From an uncultured Prevotellaceae bacterium (GTDB lineage Bacteria; Bacteroidota; Bacteroidia; Bacteroidales; Muribaculaceae): a DNA stretch of 64,000 bases. The position numbers and the translations under genes were made by a program. Each line of letters opens with the position of its first letter. Position 1 is the first letter of the stretch. The stretch spans positions 1 through 64,000 of the forward strand of contig ONKF01000007.1 of NCBI GenBank assembly GCA_900318335.1, given 5' to 3'. Positions 32,911 to 42,002 of this stretch are shown one piece after another. A model generated the notes under the pieces. That model was given only the letters and a program-made list of their open reading frames with translations, did no database searches and had not been told where the DNA came from.

Positions 32911-34356
32911 TTAATCGTCATCGACGGAGATGAAGTTCCACACATATGCACCCAGGTCAACAGCCCCCTTAGCCAGACGGTCGTAACCATAGCGGTCATA
33001 GCGGCCCTCGGCCGGACACAGCGCAGGATTTCCCTTGCCGATGGCATCGCTCTCGTTGTCCAAGCGGTAATCAAAGTAATGCTCGTCACGCACAGTGAGG
33101 AACATGGGATCGCCTTTCCACACGCAGTTGATGAAATGAGCATCATCACTACCGTCGCTCTTGAGCAGGCAGTAACGCAGATAGACATCAAAATTGCTCA
33201 GGTCTCCCTTGTTAATCTCAGATGAGAGTCCATATATAATGCTGTTGTCAAAATAGGCCTTGATCTTGTGGGTCGTGCCGTCGATGAATTCCGCATTAAA
33301 CACGTTGATGATGGGCAACGAGGGCACCTTGAAGAGGTAATTGTTGGCAAAGGTACATTGGCTCATCATCACCTTGCCGCCATAGAAATAGGCGACTTCC
33401 TCGGCCGCATCGCTGATTTCAGTGCCTATGGCCTGAACATAGCAGGTCTGCGTTGCCAGGCAGGTCGATGCCGAATTGGTGAGGACACAGTTCACAAGCT
33501 TGAGTGCACAATTCACCGTGTCGCCATAGCCACTTGCGCCATAGGCCGTGCAGTGCATACCGATGCTGCTGCCTTTCATGATGACGTGCTTAAGCACATT
33601 TCCCATGGTGGGCGGTGTGAAGATGACTCCACCCCACTGACCCGACATGACGTCAAAACTGGTGGAGCCCACCACATGATCCAGGCGGTCACCACGGAAG
33701 GTGATGGGTTCTTCTACCGTGCCATTGGCCAGCATACGGCCGGCACAACGCAGCACAGCCTTGTCATGGAAAAGCAATGTAGCGCCCGCATCCATCGTGA
33801 GCGTCACGCCCGGGGAAACAAACAGTGTGTCATAGATCAAGTAGGGCTTGGTGGCCGTTAAGCGGGTATCGCTTGAGATGGTGTCCCTCTCGATACGCAC
33901 CACATCCTGTCCCCATGCCGTGAGCACCACATTCTGGCTGATGCCATTGGTCACAAACTCTAACCTATCCTCGATATATGTAGGCTCGTCCTTCTCCATC
34001 TCGTCGAGATAGGCCTCGATGAAGACGAAGATAGAATCATTGCCACGGATTTCCACATTCTGGAAGGAATCGCCTCGCACACCGTCCACATTGAGGTGGA
34101 AACGGCCCTTGTCGGCAAGTCCGGCGACCTTGATTGAGGAAATGTTGATCTGCTTCTTGCTGCGGTTATAAATCACCATCTGCTTGGTGGCAGTGCCCTG
34201 GAGCGTAATGACCGTGTCAAACGCCACAGTGTCCTTGCTGAACGCCAGGATATCGCTCGACGAGGTCGTGAAGCCGTCCTCGATGCAGGAGCTGAGAATT
34301 GAACAGGCAGCTATCATCACAGCAGCTATCCACAGGGTGATTCTTGAATGATTCAT
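32911..34356 (-). CDS. Lipoprotein with predicted right-handed beta-helix
   Basis: 481 residues. Lipobox LSSC at 21-24. The first part (about 30-160) looks like an Ig-like domain (TLQGTATKQMVIYNRSKKQINI). The middle (about 170-400) has repeated strands such as LTMDAGATLLFHDKAVL, VLKHVIMKGSSIG and VNCVLTNSA, typical of parallel beta-helix repeats. I see no catalytic signature, and the family name is unknown to me. It sits between the EEP-fold gene and the GHL10 lipoprotein on the same strand and is probably cotranscribed with both. Confidence 0.8.
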   Translation of the reverse strand: MNHSRITLWIAAVMIAACSILSSCIEDGFTTSSSDILAFSKDTVAFDTVITLQGTATKQMVIYNRSKKQINISSIKVAGLADKGRFHLNVDGVRGDSFQNVEIRGNDSIFVFIEAYLDEMEKDEPTYIEDRLEFVTNGISQNVVLTAWGQDVVRIERDTISSDTRLTATKPYLIYDTLFVSPGVTLTMDAGATLLFHDKAVLRCAGRMLANGTVEEPITFRGDRLDHVVGSTSFDVMSGQWGGVIFTPPTMGNVLKHVIMKGSSIGMHCTAYGASGYGDTVNCALKLVNCVLTNSASTCLATQTCYVQAIGTEISDAAEEVAYFYGGKVMMSQCTFANNYLFKVPSLPIINVFNAEFIDGTTHKIKAYFDNSIIYGLSSEINKGDLSNFDVYLRYCLLKSDGSDDAHFINCVWKGDPMFLTVRDEHYFDYRLDNESDAIGKGNPALCPAEGRYDRYGYDRLAKGAVDLGAYVWNFISVDDD

Positions 34357-34424
34357 TATCTTGGGATTTATATATTATATATAATGAACGTAAGAGTGGC
34401 CTTTTTAGTGTATATGGAGCACAA

Positions 34425-35477
34425 CTAACGTTCAAAGATAGCCACCAGCGGATAGTGGTCGCTTTCGCCCTCCTTGTCACGCCGGCACGTGAGCAGTTTC
34501 ATATTACCGCGATAGAAGATGTGGTCAATTTTAACATAGAGGTGATGGGCATGGAACGTATAGGTGGGGCCAAAACCTGACTCGGCCCATGCGTCAAGCA
34601 GGTCATCGCCACACAGGGTGCGGTAAGTGTAGGAGCCTGGTGTGTCATTCATATCTCCCATCACTATCACGTCACCCGTTGTCTCGCCGAGCAGTTTACG
34701 CATTGCCGTGACCTGGCGCACGTGGGTGCGGAAGCCGTTATCCAACTTGCGGACCACCGATTTGACGCGGCGTTTGCGGTTGGACGGTTTGTTCATCGAT
34801 TCGATGATTTTGCTGTCGTTCTGGGTAAAGCGCAACGAACTCAAGTGCATACTCACCACCCTGATGTCACCGCCTGGTGCCTGGACATCCCATGCCTTGA
34901 TGAAATAATTCAGTTTGTCCTTATCCAGAGCCGATGATTTGACTTCGGTATAGGGATACTTGGAGAGGATTCCCACGTCAAAGAAGGCTTTCTTGCGGTA
35001 AGGATATTTCTTATACAACTCCTTGAGCATGGGCTTCACGGGCTCGAGTTGTTCATAGGAGAAATCCACCAATCCCTCCTGAATCACCACCACATCGGCA
35101 TTCTGGTCAAGAATGTAGCGCATGCTCTTGTTAGGCTTATCCCCATCGACCCAGTTAAACTGGGTGACATTCATCGTCAAGACCTTGAGTTGGACCTTGT
35201 CGGGGTCGGCTTCGGGGTGAAACAGATTTAACGGGGATATCAAGCGCAATGTGGGCCATGAGAGAAGCAAGGCGCCAACGAGGACAGCCGCCGAACGCCA
35301 CTGCCTGAACAGGGCAAGCACTGCAAGTAAAACCAAAACGCACAGGGCGATGACAGGCAAAGCCAATGTAGCCATCGAGGGCAGGGTCCAGATATTGGGA
35401 TTGACGCGTCCTCCATAGGCCGAAAAAAGCAGGACGAAGGCTGCTATTATCGATATGATGCGAAAGATATATTTCAT
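34425..35477 (-). CDS. Membrane-anchored endonuclease/exonuclease/phosphatase-fold protein
   Basis: 350 residues from ATG 35477, 16 bases after the acyltransferase stop. Three hydrophobic helices fill residues 1-90. The EEP domain (about 100-350) carries the metal glutamate in VIQEGLVDF, the GDMNDTPGSYTY motif and the SDHYPLVA catalytic histidine. The domain should face the periplasm and hydrolyse phosphodiester or phosphomonoester bonds. Its place at the end of a polysaccharide operon suggests action on phospholipid or glycan phosphate, but such genes are also common elsewhere. The role is unproven. Confidence 0.85.
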   Translation of the reverse strand: MKYIFRIISIIAAFVLLFSAYGGRVNPNIWTLPSMATLALPVIALCVLVLLAVLALFRQWRSAAVLVGALLLSWPTLRLISPLNLFHPEADPDKVQLKVLTMNVTQFNWVDGDKPNKSMRYILDQNADVVVIQEGLVDFSYEQLEPVKPMLKELYKKYPYRKKAFFDVGILSKYPYTEVKSSALDKDKLNYFIKAWDVQAPGGDIRVVSMHLSSLRFTQNDSKIIESMNKPSNRKRRVKSVVRKLDNGFRTHVRQVTAMRKLLGETTGDVIVMGDMNDTPGSYTYRTLCGDDLLDAWAESGFGPTYTFHAHHLYVKIDHIFYRGNMKLLTCRRDKEGESDHYPLVAIFER

Positions 35478-35493
35478 GTGATGATGTAGGGTT

Positions 35494-36516
35494 TCAACTG
35501 ATTTTCCAACCAGGCTTGAAGAAAGGCTCCTGGGCGGTAAACCGCGGGGCATAGGTCTTGAGCAATGCTATCACGGGCCACATGATCAACATGGTCAACG
35601 TGAAGACTACCAAGGTCAAGCCGATGCCAGGTTCCATGCCACCGCGCAAGATAAGCCACGAACGGATGGGAAGAAATACCGTCATGTGAGTGCCCAGAAT
35701 GATGAGCGAATAGCGTCCATAGTGGCACAGGACGGGAATGCGAGACAACGACTTGCAGGCCCAAAAGAGCGACAGGATGGCGACAAACGGCAACAGATAG
35801 AGTTTCCAATAGGGCGGCAACACCTGGAAATGCAGGTTCATGAACTCACTCAGGTAATAGATGGGCACTGCCACAGCAGCCAGCACAAGGATGCCCCACT
35901 TGTCGTGACGTGAGGGATTTAGAGCGCCCAAGCGCTTCATCCCCCACCCCAGCAGGAAGTAAGGCAACGCCACCATCGATGTATCGAGCATGAGCGGCAA
36001 TTCCACCTTGTTGACACCCAGCCAATAGCCGCATAACGAGATCGCCAGCGTCGCTAAAACCAAGCCCCAGACAGGTTTAATCCAGCGCTGCAGGGCATAG
36101 AAAATGATATTAACCCAGAACAGGCTCAGTAGGAACCATAGTGGTGTCGTCACCTGCCAGTAACGCAGGTAGAAAGGTTCAATGAGCTTGATGGGATTGA
36201 TATCGATGGGTTGGGCTCCAATCATGAAACGCGCGGCATACTCCAGCAATTGCACACCATAGGCCAATATCACAAAGAAAACAAACGGCACAAGGATGTT
36301 ATTGACCTTGCGCCGCGTGAAATCGGCAAAGCCGTCGTAGAGCTTAAAGAAAATGCCTGATATGAAGTAATACATGGGCAGGCGGAAGGCCTGCAAAGCG
36401 TTATTGAGATTGGGAGCTAAATAATTAAAAAACTCATGGTCAATATGGTACATCACGATGAGCATGATGCACAGGCATTTCATAAAATCGATGTAGGCAA
36501 TGCGCTGTTGAGGCAT
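35494..36516 (-). CDS. Acyltransferase family 3 membrane protein
   Basis: 340 residues with about ten membrane helices. Acyltransferase 3 (OafA/NodX-like) proteins transfer acyl, often acetyl or succinyl, groups to sugars at the membrane. The N-terminal pattern IAYIDFMKCLCIMLIVMYHIDHEF carries the conserved His, and RLPMYYFISGIFFKL contains the conserved Arg of the family. It follows the acyl carrier protein gene after 38 bases. With the carrier-protein genes around it, this enzyme could be the membrane step that puts the acyl group on the polysaccharide. Confidence 0.88.
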   Translation of the reverse strand: MPQQRIAYIDFMKCLCIMLIVMYHIDHEFFNYLAPNLNNALQAFRLPMYYFISGIFFKLYDGFADFTRRKVNNILVPFVFFVILAYGVQLLEYAARFMIGAQPIDINPIKLIEPFYLRYWQVTTPLWFLLSLFWVNIIFYALQRWIKPVWGLVLATLAISLCGYWLGVNKVELPLMLDTSMVALPYFLLGWGMKRLGALNPSRHDKWGILVLAAVAVPIYYLSEFMNLHFQVLPPYWKLYLLPFVAILSLFWACKSLSRIPVLCHYGRYSLIILGTHMTVFLPIRSWLILRGGMEPGIGLTLVVFTLTMLIMWPVIALLKTYAPRFTAQEPFFKPGWKIS

Positions 36517-36554
36517 CGTGACCCAAGTTGACCGGGATTTCCTGATTGATGGTA

Positions 36555-36782
36555 TTACTTCACCTTGGTCTCGAGCAGGGCAATCACGCGGGAGAAGTCG
36601 GTCATATCGGCAATCTCCTCGGGTTCCAAGTCAATGTCAAAAGCCTCCTCGAGCTCGGATGCCAACGAGAGGTGATGCAACGAGTCCCAGCGCTCACAAT
36701 TCTTCTGTGACGCGTCGGTCGTGACGTTTTCCATTTCAAACACCTCGCGCATGATTTCCAACACTTTATCTTCTAAGTTCAT
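36555..36782 (-). CDS. Acyl carrier protein (first of two in the locus)
   Basis: 75 residues. The four-helix carrier pattern has the phosphopantetheine serine S34 in WDSLHHLSL. The next acidic helix ELEEAFDIDLEPEEI is typical of ACP recognition. The gene overlaps the FkbH-like gene by four bases (ATGA), so the pair is translationally coupled. In known pathways an FkbH-like enzyme loads a glyceryl group from 1,3-bisphosphoglycerate onto such a carrier. That makes glyceryl-ACP the first guess for its cargo. Confidence 0.92.
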   Translation of the reverse strand: MNLEDKVLEIMREVFEMENVTTDASQKNCERWDSLHHLSLASELEEAFDIDLEPEEIADMTDFSRVIALLETKVK

Positions 36783-38374
36783 AACACTCTGATATTATAA
36801 TAGTTCTTTATTTCAAACATATCGCTCAGCGCCATCGAGTAATGCTTGGCGCCCGCCTCATCTGTAGCCTCAAGGGTCATGCCCATGCGGTCATAGAAAT
36901 CGGCAGTCTGGCCATTCTTGGCCGTAGGCAGATAATCGGCGGTGATGTGGCGGTAGCCATCCAGCCTCAACAGATTGAAAACGGTCTTGATGAATGCCTC
37001 TTCAATCCCCTTGCCCAGGATGCGGCAGCTGAGCAACAACGTGTCGATGTTGACAGTCGTGTCATCTGTCGGCTCCAGGAAAATCGTGGCAGTGATGCCG
37101 CTGTCACCAAACCGGTCCCTCACACTCATGCAAAAAACGCGCCAACCCTGATCGAGGCGCTGTTGGACATCGGCCTCGGTATAGCGGCGAGTTGTGAGGT
37201 TAAACTGGTTAGTCTTCTGTGTCATCTGGGCGATGCGCGGCAGATTGTGTTCATCGGCAGGGATAATATCCAGTTGCATGTCCAGGCTGTAAAGATAGGA
37301 CTCGAGGTCGGCAAAATGGGATTGCTCGGCCTGCCGCATTGCATTGGCCCGGTATTGCTCGGTCTTGGCCCGATCCTCGCTGGTCACGGCATAAATGCGG
37401 AAGTATTTCTCCACCAGTTGCTTAAAGAACGGCATGAGTTCATAGGGCTTGGCAGGGAAATCAGGCACCTCGACCTGAGGGAGCACCTGCTTGATGAGTT
37501 CACGCTCGGTGGGGTTATCGTCAACAAAGACCATGCTGTCCAGACCGATGTTGAGTTCGCTGGCTATCTCGCGTATGTTGGTTGCCTTGTCCTGCCAATT
37601 GATGCGCAAAGCGCTGAAGTGCTCACGCTTGAGGACCATGAAAGGATTGTGTTGCCATGCCTCCTCGACATCGGGCTCGTTGTTCTTGCTGCAAACTGCC
37701 AGAATCACGCCATTCTGTGCCAACTGGAGCAGGGAACGCTGCCAATAGGAAAAAGCCTTGCCTGGATAGTCGCCACCCAACTTGATGCCATCGACGCCAT
37801 CCTCGCCAAGGACACCGCCCCACAGGGTGTTATCCAAGTCAAGGATGAGACACTTCTTGCGTTGCAAGGCCAATTCACCCTCGATGCGTTGCCACCACGA
37901 CTGGAAATCACGTGCCAACTTCGGGTTGAGCAAGGTCTGTGACATGAGATAATACTTCCAGTTGACCAGCGTATCGGCATCATATCTTGCAGTGAACTCC
38001 GAGAAGTCCACCCACTTGACGTTAGGCCATGAAGCAGCCAGTGCCGCAATATGGTCATTAAAGGCCGTAACAGCCTGTTGAACAGCTGTTTCGTCACCAG
38101 TGAGCCTCATGGGGAAAAGATTCACAAGCGAGAAAACGACAAACGGCTTACTGGCATCGGCAGCCGACAAAACGATATCCAGTTTGCTGCTATAGGACTC
38201 TATCTCCTGGGCTAACTGGGCGCTATCGGCATTAACGGGAACCTGATAGAACCAAATGTAACGGTCCACCTCGCCTGGCACCATACTGATGTCGTCATAA
38301 CCCGAATAGGTCATGCCATCATAGCCGAAAAAGGCCTCAACCGTTTGATTGCGAAAGACAAAAGTAGTCATCAT
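36779..38374 (-). CDS. HAD-IIIC family FkbH-like protein
   Basis: 531 residues. It has an N-terminal SGNH/alpha-helical region (about 1-165), an HAD-IIIC phosphatase domain with D179 and D181 (LDLDNTLWGGVLGEDG) and VFVDDNP (about 282), and a C-terminal GNAT-like domain (about 400-531). Characterised FkbH-type enzymes bind D-1,3-bisphosphoglycerate and move a glyceryl group to an acyl carrier protein with loss of phosphate. The start is one of two adjacent ATGs at 38374 or 38371. The downstream carrier-protein gene overlaps by four bases. In polysaccharide loci this pair often stands for production of a hydroxy-acyl or glyceryl group; the exact product here is not known. Confidence 0.9.
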   Translation of the reverse strand: MMTTFVFRNQTVEAFFGYDGMTYSGYDDISMVPGEVDRYIWFYQVPVNADSAQLAQEIESYSSKLDIVLSAADASKPFVVFSLVNLFPMRLTGDETAVQQAVTAFNDHIAALAASWPNVKWVDFSEFTARYDADTLVNWKYYLMSQTLLNPKLARDFQSWWQRIEGELALQRKKCLILDLDNTLWGGVLGEDGVDGIKLGGDYPGKAFSYWQRSLLQLAQNGVILAVCSKNNEPDVEEAWQHNPFMVLKREHFSALRINWQDKATNIREIASELNIGLDSMVFVDDNPTERELIKQVLPQVEVPDFPAKPYELMPFFKQLVEKYFRIYAVTSEDRAKTEQYRANAMRQAEQSHFADLESYLYSLDMQLDIIPADEHNLPRIAQMTQKTNQFNLTTRRYTEADVQQRLDQGWRVFCMSVRDRFGDSGITATIFLEPTDDTTVNIDTLLLSCRILGKGIEEAFIKTVFNLLRLDGYRHITADYLPTAKNGQTADFYDRMGMTLEATDEAGAKHYSMALSDMFEIKNYYNIRVL

Positions 38375-38376
38375 TA

Positions 38377-39381
38377 TTACTTCTTTATCATGCGATAGAG
38401 TTTGCTCAACATTGACCACAAACGGGGCTGCATCATCAAGCGGTGAATCACTTTCCACTTGGCACCACCGTAATTGGCCTCGGGTCCCACACAGGGGAAG
38501 GGATACATGCCCACAGCACGCATCCGGTCCAGCACTTCATCAACCAGTCCTGCAGTAAAAGCCCGCGTCATCGCAAAAAAGAGATACACATTTCTCAATC
38601 CTGCCACACTGACGGGTGCGGTCTGCTGAGCGTTTTCCTGGAACTGACGGATGGTTGCATCAATCGAGGCCGCAGAATCGACTTGACAGAACAGCCGGTG
38701 ACGCACATGGTCAAGATTAGTGTTGTGCATCGCACTATCAGCGCGCTTGACGTAGCAGTAAGGGGCGGCATCATAGTGAGCCACACGAGAGGCCTGAAGC
38801 ATGAACCGGGCAATGACTTCGCCGTCCTCACACACGATGAGCGACGGGTTAAAACGCCAATGATGCTGCTCGAAAAACTCCCGGCGGATGAGGTAGCGCC
38901 AGATGTAGGGCGTCATGCTGTGACCCTTGAGGTACTCGACTCCCGTCATGGCTTCGGTCGAGGAGCTACTGGTTCCTGTTGCCACCGTCACTGTGCCATC
39001 GGGAAAGACCATCCTGTTATTAAGCACCTGGACATCCAGGTCAAGATCCATAGCCCGTTGAACGATGTTGACCATCGACCCGCCCATCAGGTAATCATCG
39101 CTGTCCACAAACTGAATGAAGCGCCCCCGGGCATTCTCAAGCGCCAGATTGCGGGCACTGCTCACTCCCGAATGGGGCTGACGGAGGACGCGCACCTGTG
39201 GGTGTTCCCGAGCAAAGGATTCAACCACGTCCAGGGTGCCGTCGGTTGACTCGTCGTCAACGGCAATAATCTCATATTGCTCAGGTGACAATCCTTGATC
39301 AACCAAGGATTGCAGGCACTTGAGCACATAAGGCTCAGTGTTATAGACAGGGACGATGTATGTCAGCAGGATCTCACTCAT
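38377..39381 (-). CDS. Glycosyltransferase family 2
   Basis: 334 residues from ATG 39381, whose A is shared with the TGA of the VOC gene. GT-A fold: YIVPVYNTEPYVLKCLQSL at the N-terminus, VDDESTDGT for nucleotide binding, and the metal-binding FVDSDD near 95. An amphipathic C-terminal part may touch the membrane. It probably adds one sugar to the lipid-linked repeat unit. It lies inside the carrier-protein operon, between the VOC and FkbH-like genes. Confidence 0.92.
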   Translation of the reverse strand: MSEILLTYIVPVYNTEPYVLKCLQSLVDQGLSPEQYEIIAVDDESTDGTLDVVESFAREHPQVRVLRQPHSGVSSARNLALENARGRFIQFVDSDDYLMGGSMVNIVQRAMDLDLDVQVLNNRMVFPDGTVTVATGTSSSSTEAMTGVEYLKGHSMTPYIWRYLIRREFFEQHHWRFNPSLIVCEDGEVIARFMLQASRVAHYDAAPYCYVKRADSAMHNTNLDHVRHRLFCQVDSAASIDATIRQFQENAQQTAPVSVAGLRNVYLFFAMTRAFTAGLVDEVLDRMRAVGMYPFPCVGPEANYGGAKWKVIHRLMMQPRLWSMLSKLYRMIKK

Positions 39382-39779
39382 CAAGTGGGATTCTCGACCA
39401 GTTCAATGAGGCCCGTATTCTTCTGGAAGAGGAAAGCCACACGCCTGTCCTGCATCGCACAGGCGGCAACAGGACCGCTCACCAGCAGAAAGCGCTGTCC
39501 ACGCAGCATGGTGATTGCGGCTTCCATATCCTGAACTTTGTAGCAGATATGATAAGGAGAAACCCCCACAGCCGTGAGGGTGCGTAAAACGGGACTCTGA
39601 TCATCGAGGGGTTCAAGCAATTCCAGCCGAGGCTCGCCTTCCTTCTCCAGGAAGCAGATACGCACATGCTGGACCGGGTCCTCGACAGTGGCCGTTGCTC
39701 TATAGCCCATCGTCAAGTAGAAGCCCTTGGTCTTCTCTATGTCACGGCAGGCTATGCCAATGTGGTCAAATGAGAGCAT
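39381..39779 (-). CDS. VOC family protein (methylmalonyl-CoA epimerase/glyoxalase-like)
   Basis: 132 residues of the vicinal oxygen chelate fold with four metal-ligand candidates: H6 (DHIGIA), E53 (RLELLEP), H77 (PYHICY) and E126 (LIELVE). The layout resembles methylmalonyl-CoA epimerase. That enzyme acts on acyl-CoA and is normally placed with mutase genes, which are absent here. Its position between KAS III and a glycosyltransferase, in a coupled operon, suggests epimerisation or tautomerisation of a carrier-bound or CoA-bound acyl group. This is inference. Confidence 0.85.
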   Translation of the reverse strand: MLSFDHIGIACRDIEKTKGFYLTMGYRATATVEDPVQHVRICFLEKEGEPRLELLEPLDDQSPVLRTLTAVGVSPYHICYKVQDMEAAITMLRGQRFLLVSGPVAACAMQDRRVAFLFQKNTGLIELVENPT

Positions 39780-39794
39780 GAAATATGTGGTTTC

Positions 39795-40844
39795 TTAATA
39801 CTCAATGACGGGCGACACGTGGCAGTCGCGCATATTCATGATAGCCGACCCCCAACTCAAACCAGCGCCGAAGCCGCTCATGAGCACGAGATTGTCACCC
39901 GTGAGACGTCCAGCCAACTCGCTGGAGATGGTCAAGGGCACCGAGGCACTGCTGGTATTGCCGAACTTGTGGATGCAGTAAGGCACCTTGTCGGCAGAAA
40001 TCTTGAGTTTCTTGACAAAGAAGTCCATCATGAAACGGTTAGCCTGGTGAAATACCAGGTAATCCAGGTCATCAACCGAGCGATCGGTCTCCTTGAGGAG
40101 CTGCTTCACACTCTTGGGCACCTTGCTGATGGCGAAATTGAAGACGTCCATACCGTCCATAAACACTTCAAGATCAGTGCGGATATTGCCATCCTCACGC
40201 TCTCGCTCGACACAGGAGTCGGCGGTGATGGGATTGCGCATACCGGCATGAATCTTGAGGGTCTCCTCGCCGCTGCCATCGGTGTAGAGGGTGAAAGTCG
40301 AGTCACCATAGTCGCCCTTCTCGATGAGGGTAGCCGTCCCCGCGTCGCCATAGAGGGGCCAATCCACCTTGTCACGGCGGTTGACAATCTTGGAGAACGT
40401 CTCACCATCGAGGAGCAGCACGCGGTTCACGCCCTCCATCGAGGCATAGGCAAAAGCTGCGCTCAGGGCAAACAAGTAGCCCGAACAGCCTAATGAAATG
40501 TCAAAGCACAACGTCTCGCGAGGCAGCCCAAGGCGGTGCTGCAACAGGCAAGACGTGGCAGGAATGCGGTAATCGGCCGTCTGGCTCATGAACAAGAGCA
40601 CGTCGATGCTCTCGGGCTCGATATTGTTGTCGGCAAACAATTGCTGGGCGGCCTTGAAACACAAGTCGCTCGCGGTCACATCGGGGGCAGCAATGCGGCG
40701 CTGCTCGATACCGATGTTGTTGATTGTTTTCTCGATTTCCTCCTCGGGGATGAGATATCCCAAGTCCTTGTTATAAACTATTTCCTGAGGGACACAAGCC
40801 GACAGGGCCTTAATGCCCACGCCATGATAGGTGATAGTTGCCAT
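39795..40844 (-). CDS. 3-oxoacyl-ACP synthase III family protein (KAS III-like)
   Basis: 349 residues with the thiolase fold and an intact Cys-His-Asn triad: C120 (SLGCSGYL), H266 (VFHQANRF) and N296 (KFGNTSSAS). FabH-type enzymes condense acyl-CoA with malonyl-ACP. Related enzymes transfer acyl groups in secondary pathways. The location in a glycan operon rather than with fab genes suggests it makes or transfers a special short acyl group on one of the two nearby carrier proteins. The 349-residue length is slightly longer than housekeeping FabH. Confidence 0.92.
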   Translation of the reverse strand: MATITYHGVGIKALSACVPQEIVYNKDLGYLIPEEEIEKTINNIGIEQRRIAAPDVTASDLCFKAAQQLFADNNIEPESIDVLLFMSQTADYRIPATSCLLQHRLGLPRETLCFDISLGCSGYLFALSAAFAYASMEGVNRVLLLDGETFSKIVNRRDKVDWPLYGDAGTATLIEKGDYGDSTFTLYTDGSGEETLKIHAGMRNPITADSCVEREREDGNIRTDLEVFMDGMDVFNFAISKVPKSVKQLLKETDRSVDDLDYLVFHQANRFMMDFFVKKLKISADKVPYCIHKFGNTSSASVPLTISSELAGRLTGDNLVLMSGFGAGLSWGSAIMNMRDCHVSPVIEY

Positions 40845-40894
40845 AAATTAAAAAGAAGTTGATTGCCAGGCGACTTTAAGTCAAGGTTATCACA

Positions 40895-41128
40895 TTACTC
40901 AACCCTCGACTTTACAATTTCATACAGATCCTCTACAGTATTGCTATTGCGTATGTCTTCTCCACGGAATTCCACATCATACTCCTCATCGACCATCGCA
41001 ATGACCGACAAAGCAAGAAGGGATGACCATTCCTCCAACTCCTTGAACGCGGTTGTGGCGTTTATGGTATCTGGGTCTGTTTCGTCAAACAGATCTGAAA
41101 AATTCTCGATGAATTGTTCTAAACTCAT
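40895..41128 (-). CDS. Acyl carrier protein (second of two in the locus)
   Basis: 77 residues. The carrier pattern has EWSSLLALS, where S36 lines up with the phosphopantetheine serine. The first half is more acidic than in the other carrier (FIENFSDLFDETDPD). It is first in the likely operon, with a promoter box about 80 bases upstream, and lies 50 bases before the KAS III gene. The WSSL in place of WDSL/ADSL is seen in other stand-alone carriers. Confidence 0.88.
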   Translation of the reverse strand: MSLEQFIENFSDLFDETDPDTINATTAFKELEEWSSLLALSVIAMVDEEYDVEFRGEDIRNSNTVEDLYEIVKSRVE

Positions 41129-41208
41129 ACTGTGTATTAATCTTGAATTAATTTGGATTTATTATTGCCTTAAAAACGAAAAAGTACATAAAGTATTTTA
41201 ACGGGTGG

Positions 41209-41216
41209 CAAAATTA
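41209..41216 (-). promoter_or_regulatory. -7 box for the carrier-protein operon
   Basis: TAATTTTG on the minus strand matches TAnnTTTG in an A/T-rich 193-base gap. It predicts a separate transcript starting about 77 bases before the second carrier protein gene. Confidence 0.6.
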
Positions 41217-41321
41217 CACAAAAAAACTCATAAACACCGCTTAATGAAAACTATTTATCGGCTAAATTCCTTCTTATTACTAAAAAAAACTAAAAAATAG
41301 CCTCTGAATGACAAATATGCG

Positions 41322-41963
41322 TCAAAAATTAAACCGGCGTGCAGGAACACCCAGGTAGGTCTTGTTGTTGCTTGGACGCGTCATGAGCACGCTATTGGCA
41401 CCCAAAGTCACTCCATGACCTATTGATATTCCCTGGAGCACAACACAAGCCACGCCGAGCATATTGTTGTCGCCGATGGTGACCCCACCCGAGAGATGGA
41501 CTGCAGGCATGATGCTGTTATAGCTGCCGATGTGATTATCGTGGCCCACAACGACATGGTCATTGATGAGGTTGAAATCACCCAGGGTGACATCACACGA
41601 AATCATGCAGTTATTCTGGATGATGTTGCCCTTACCCATGATCACTGTCACTGGATCAACCAGAAACAGTGTCGGGTCAATCAGGTTGGGGAAAGTGACA
41701 TTAGGGTTGGTTATCGCTTTGCTGATGCGCTTAACGGCCTTGTTGTCACTGATGGCGATGGCCACAGCCAAGGGTTCATTGACCTGCGACAGCGAGTCCA
41801 TGCCTCCAAGCACCTTGCCATATCGTGAAACCGGCATACCTGCAGGTTTAGCATCATCATAAAAACCTATCAGTTCCCATTGTTGATGCTGTGCGTTTAT
41901 TCTGGTAATGAGGCAGGCAACTTCCTTTCCGAAGCCTCCCGCACCGTATATTGCAATTTTCAT
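41322..41963 (-). CDS. NeuD/PglD-like hexapeptide-repeat acyltransferase
   Basis: 213 residues. An N-terminal Rossmann-like sugar-nucleotide domain (IAIYGAGGFGKEVACL) is followed by left-handed beta-helix hexapeptide repeats (about 95-205). A histidine in VVGHDNHIG is in the position used by PglD/NeuD. Such enzymes acetylate an amino group of a nucleotide sugar or a sugar hydroxyl. It closely resembles the C-terminal half of the fusion protein at 44571-45845, including shared ELIGFYDD-type, NPN-FPNLI and VPA-RF-F segments. It lies next to the DegT aminotransferase, whose product it may acetylate. Confidence 0.9.
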   Translation of the reverse strand: MKIAIYGAGGFGKEVACLITRINAQHQQWELIGFYDDAKPAGMPVSRYGKVLGGMDSLSQVNEPLAVAIAISDNKAVKRISKAITNPNVTFPNLIDPTLFLVDPVTVIMGKGNIIQNNCMISCDVTLGDFNLINDHVVVGHDNHIGSYNSIMPAVHLSGGVTIGDNNMLGVACVVLQGISIGHGVTLGANSVLMTRPSNNKTYLGVPARRFNF

Positions 41964-42002
41964 GGTTTGACTCTTTTCACTAAATTAATATCCGGGTATA
42001 AC

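Noticed and set aside
39381-39779. Methylmalonyl-CoA epimerase of propionate metabolism
   Set aside because: The fold and ligands fit, but no mutase or decarboxylase genes are near and the gene is locked in a glycan operon, so only the VOC family is claimed.
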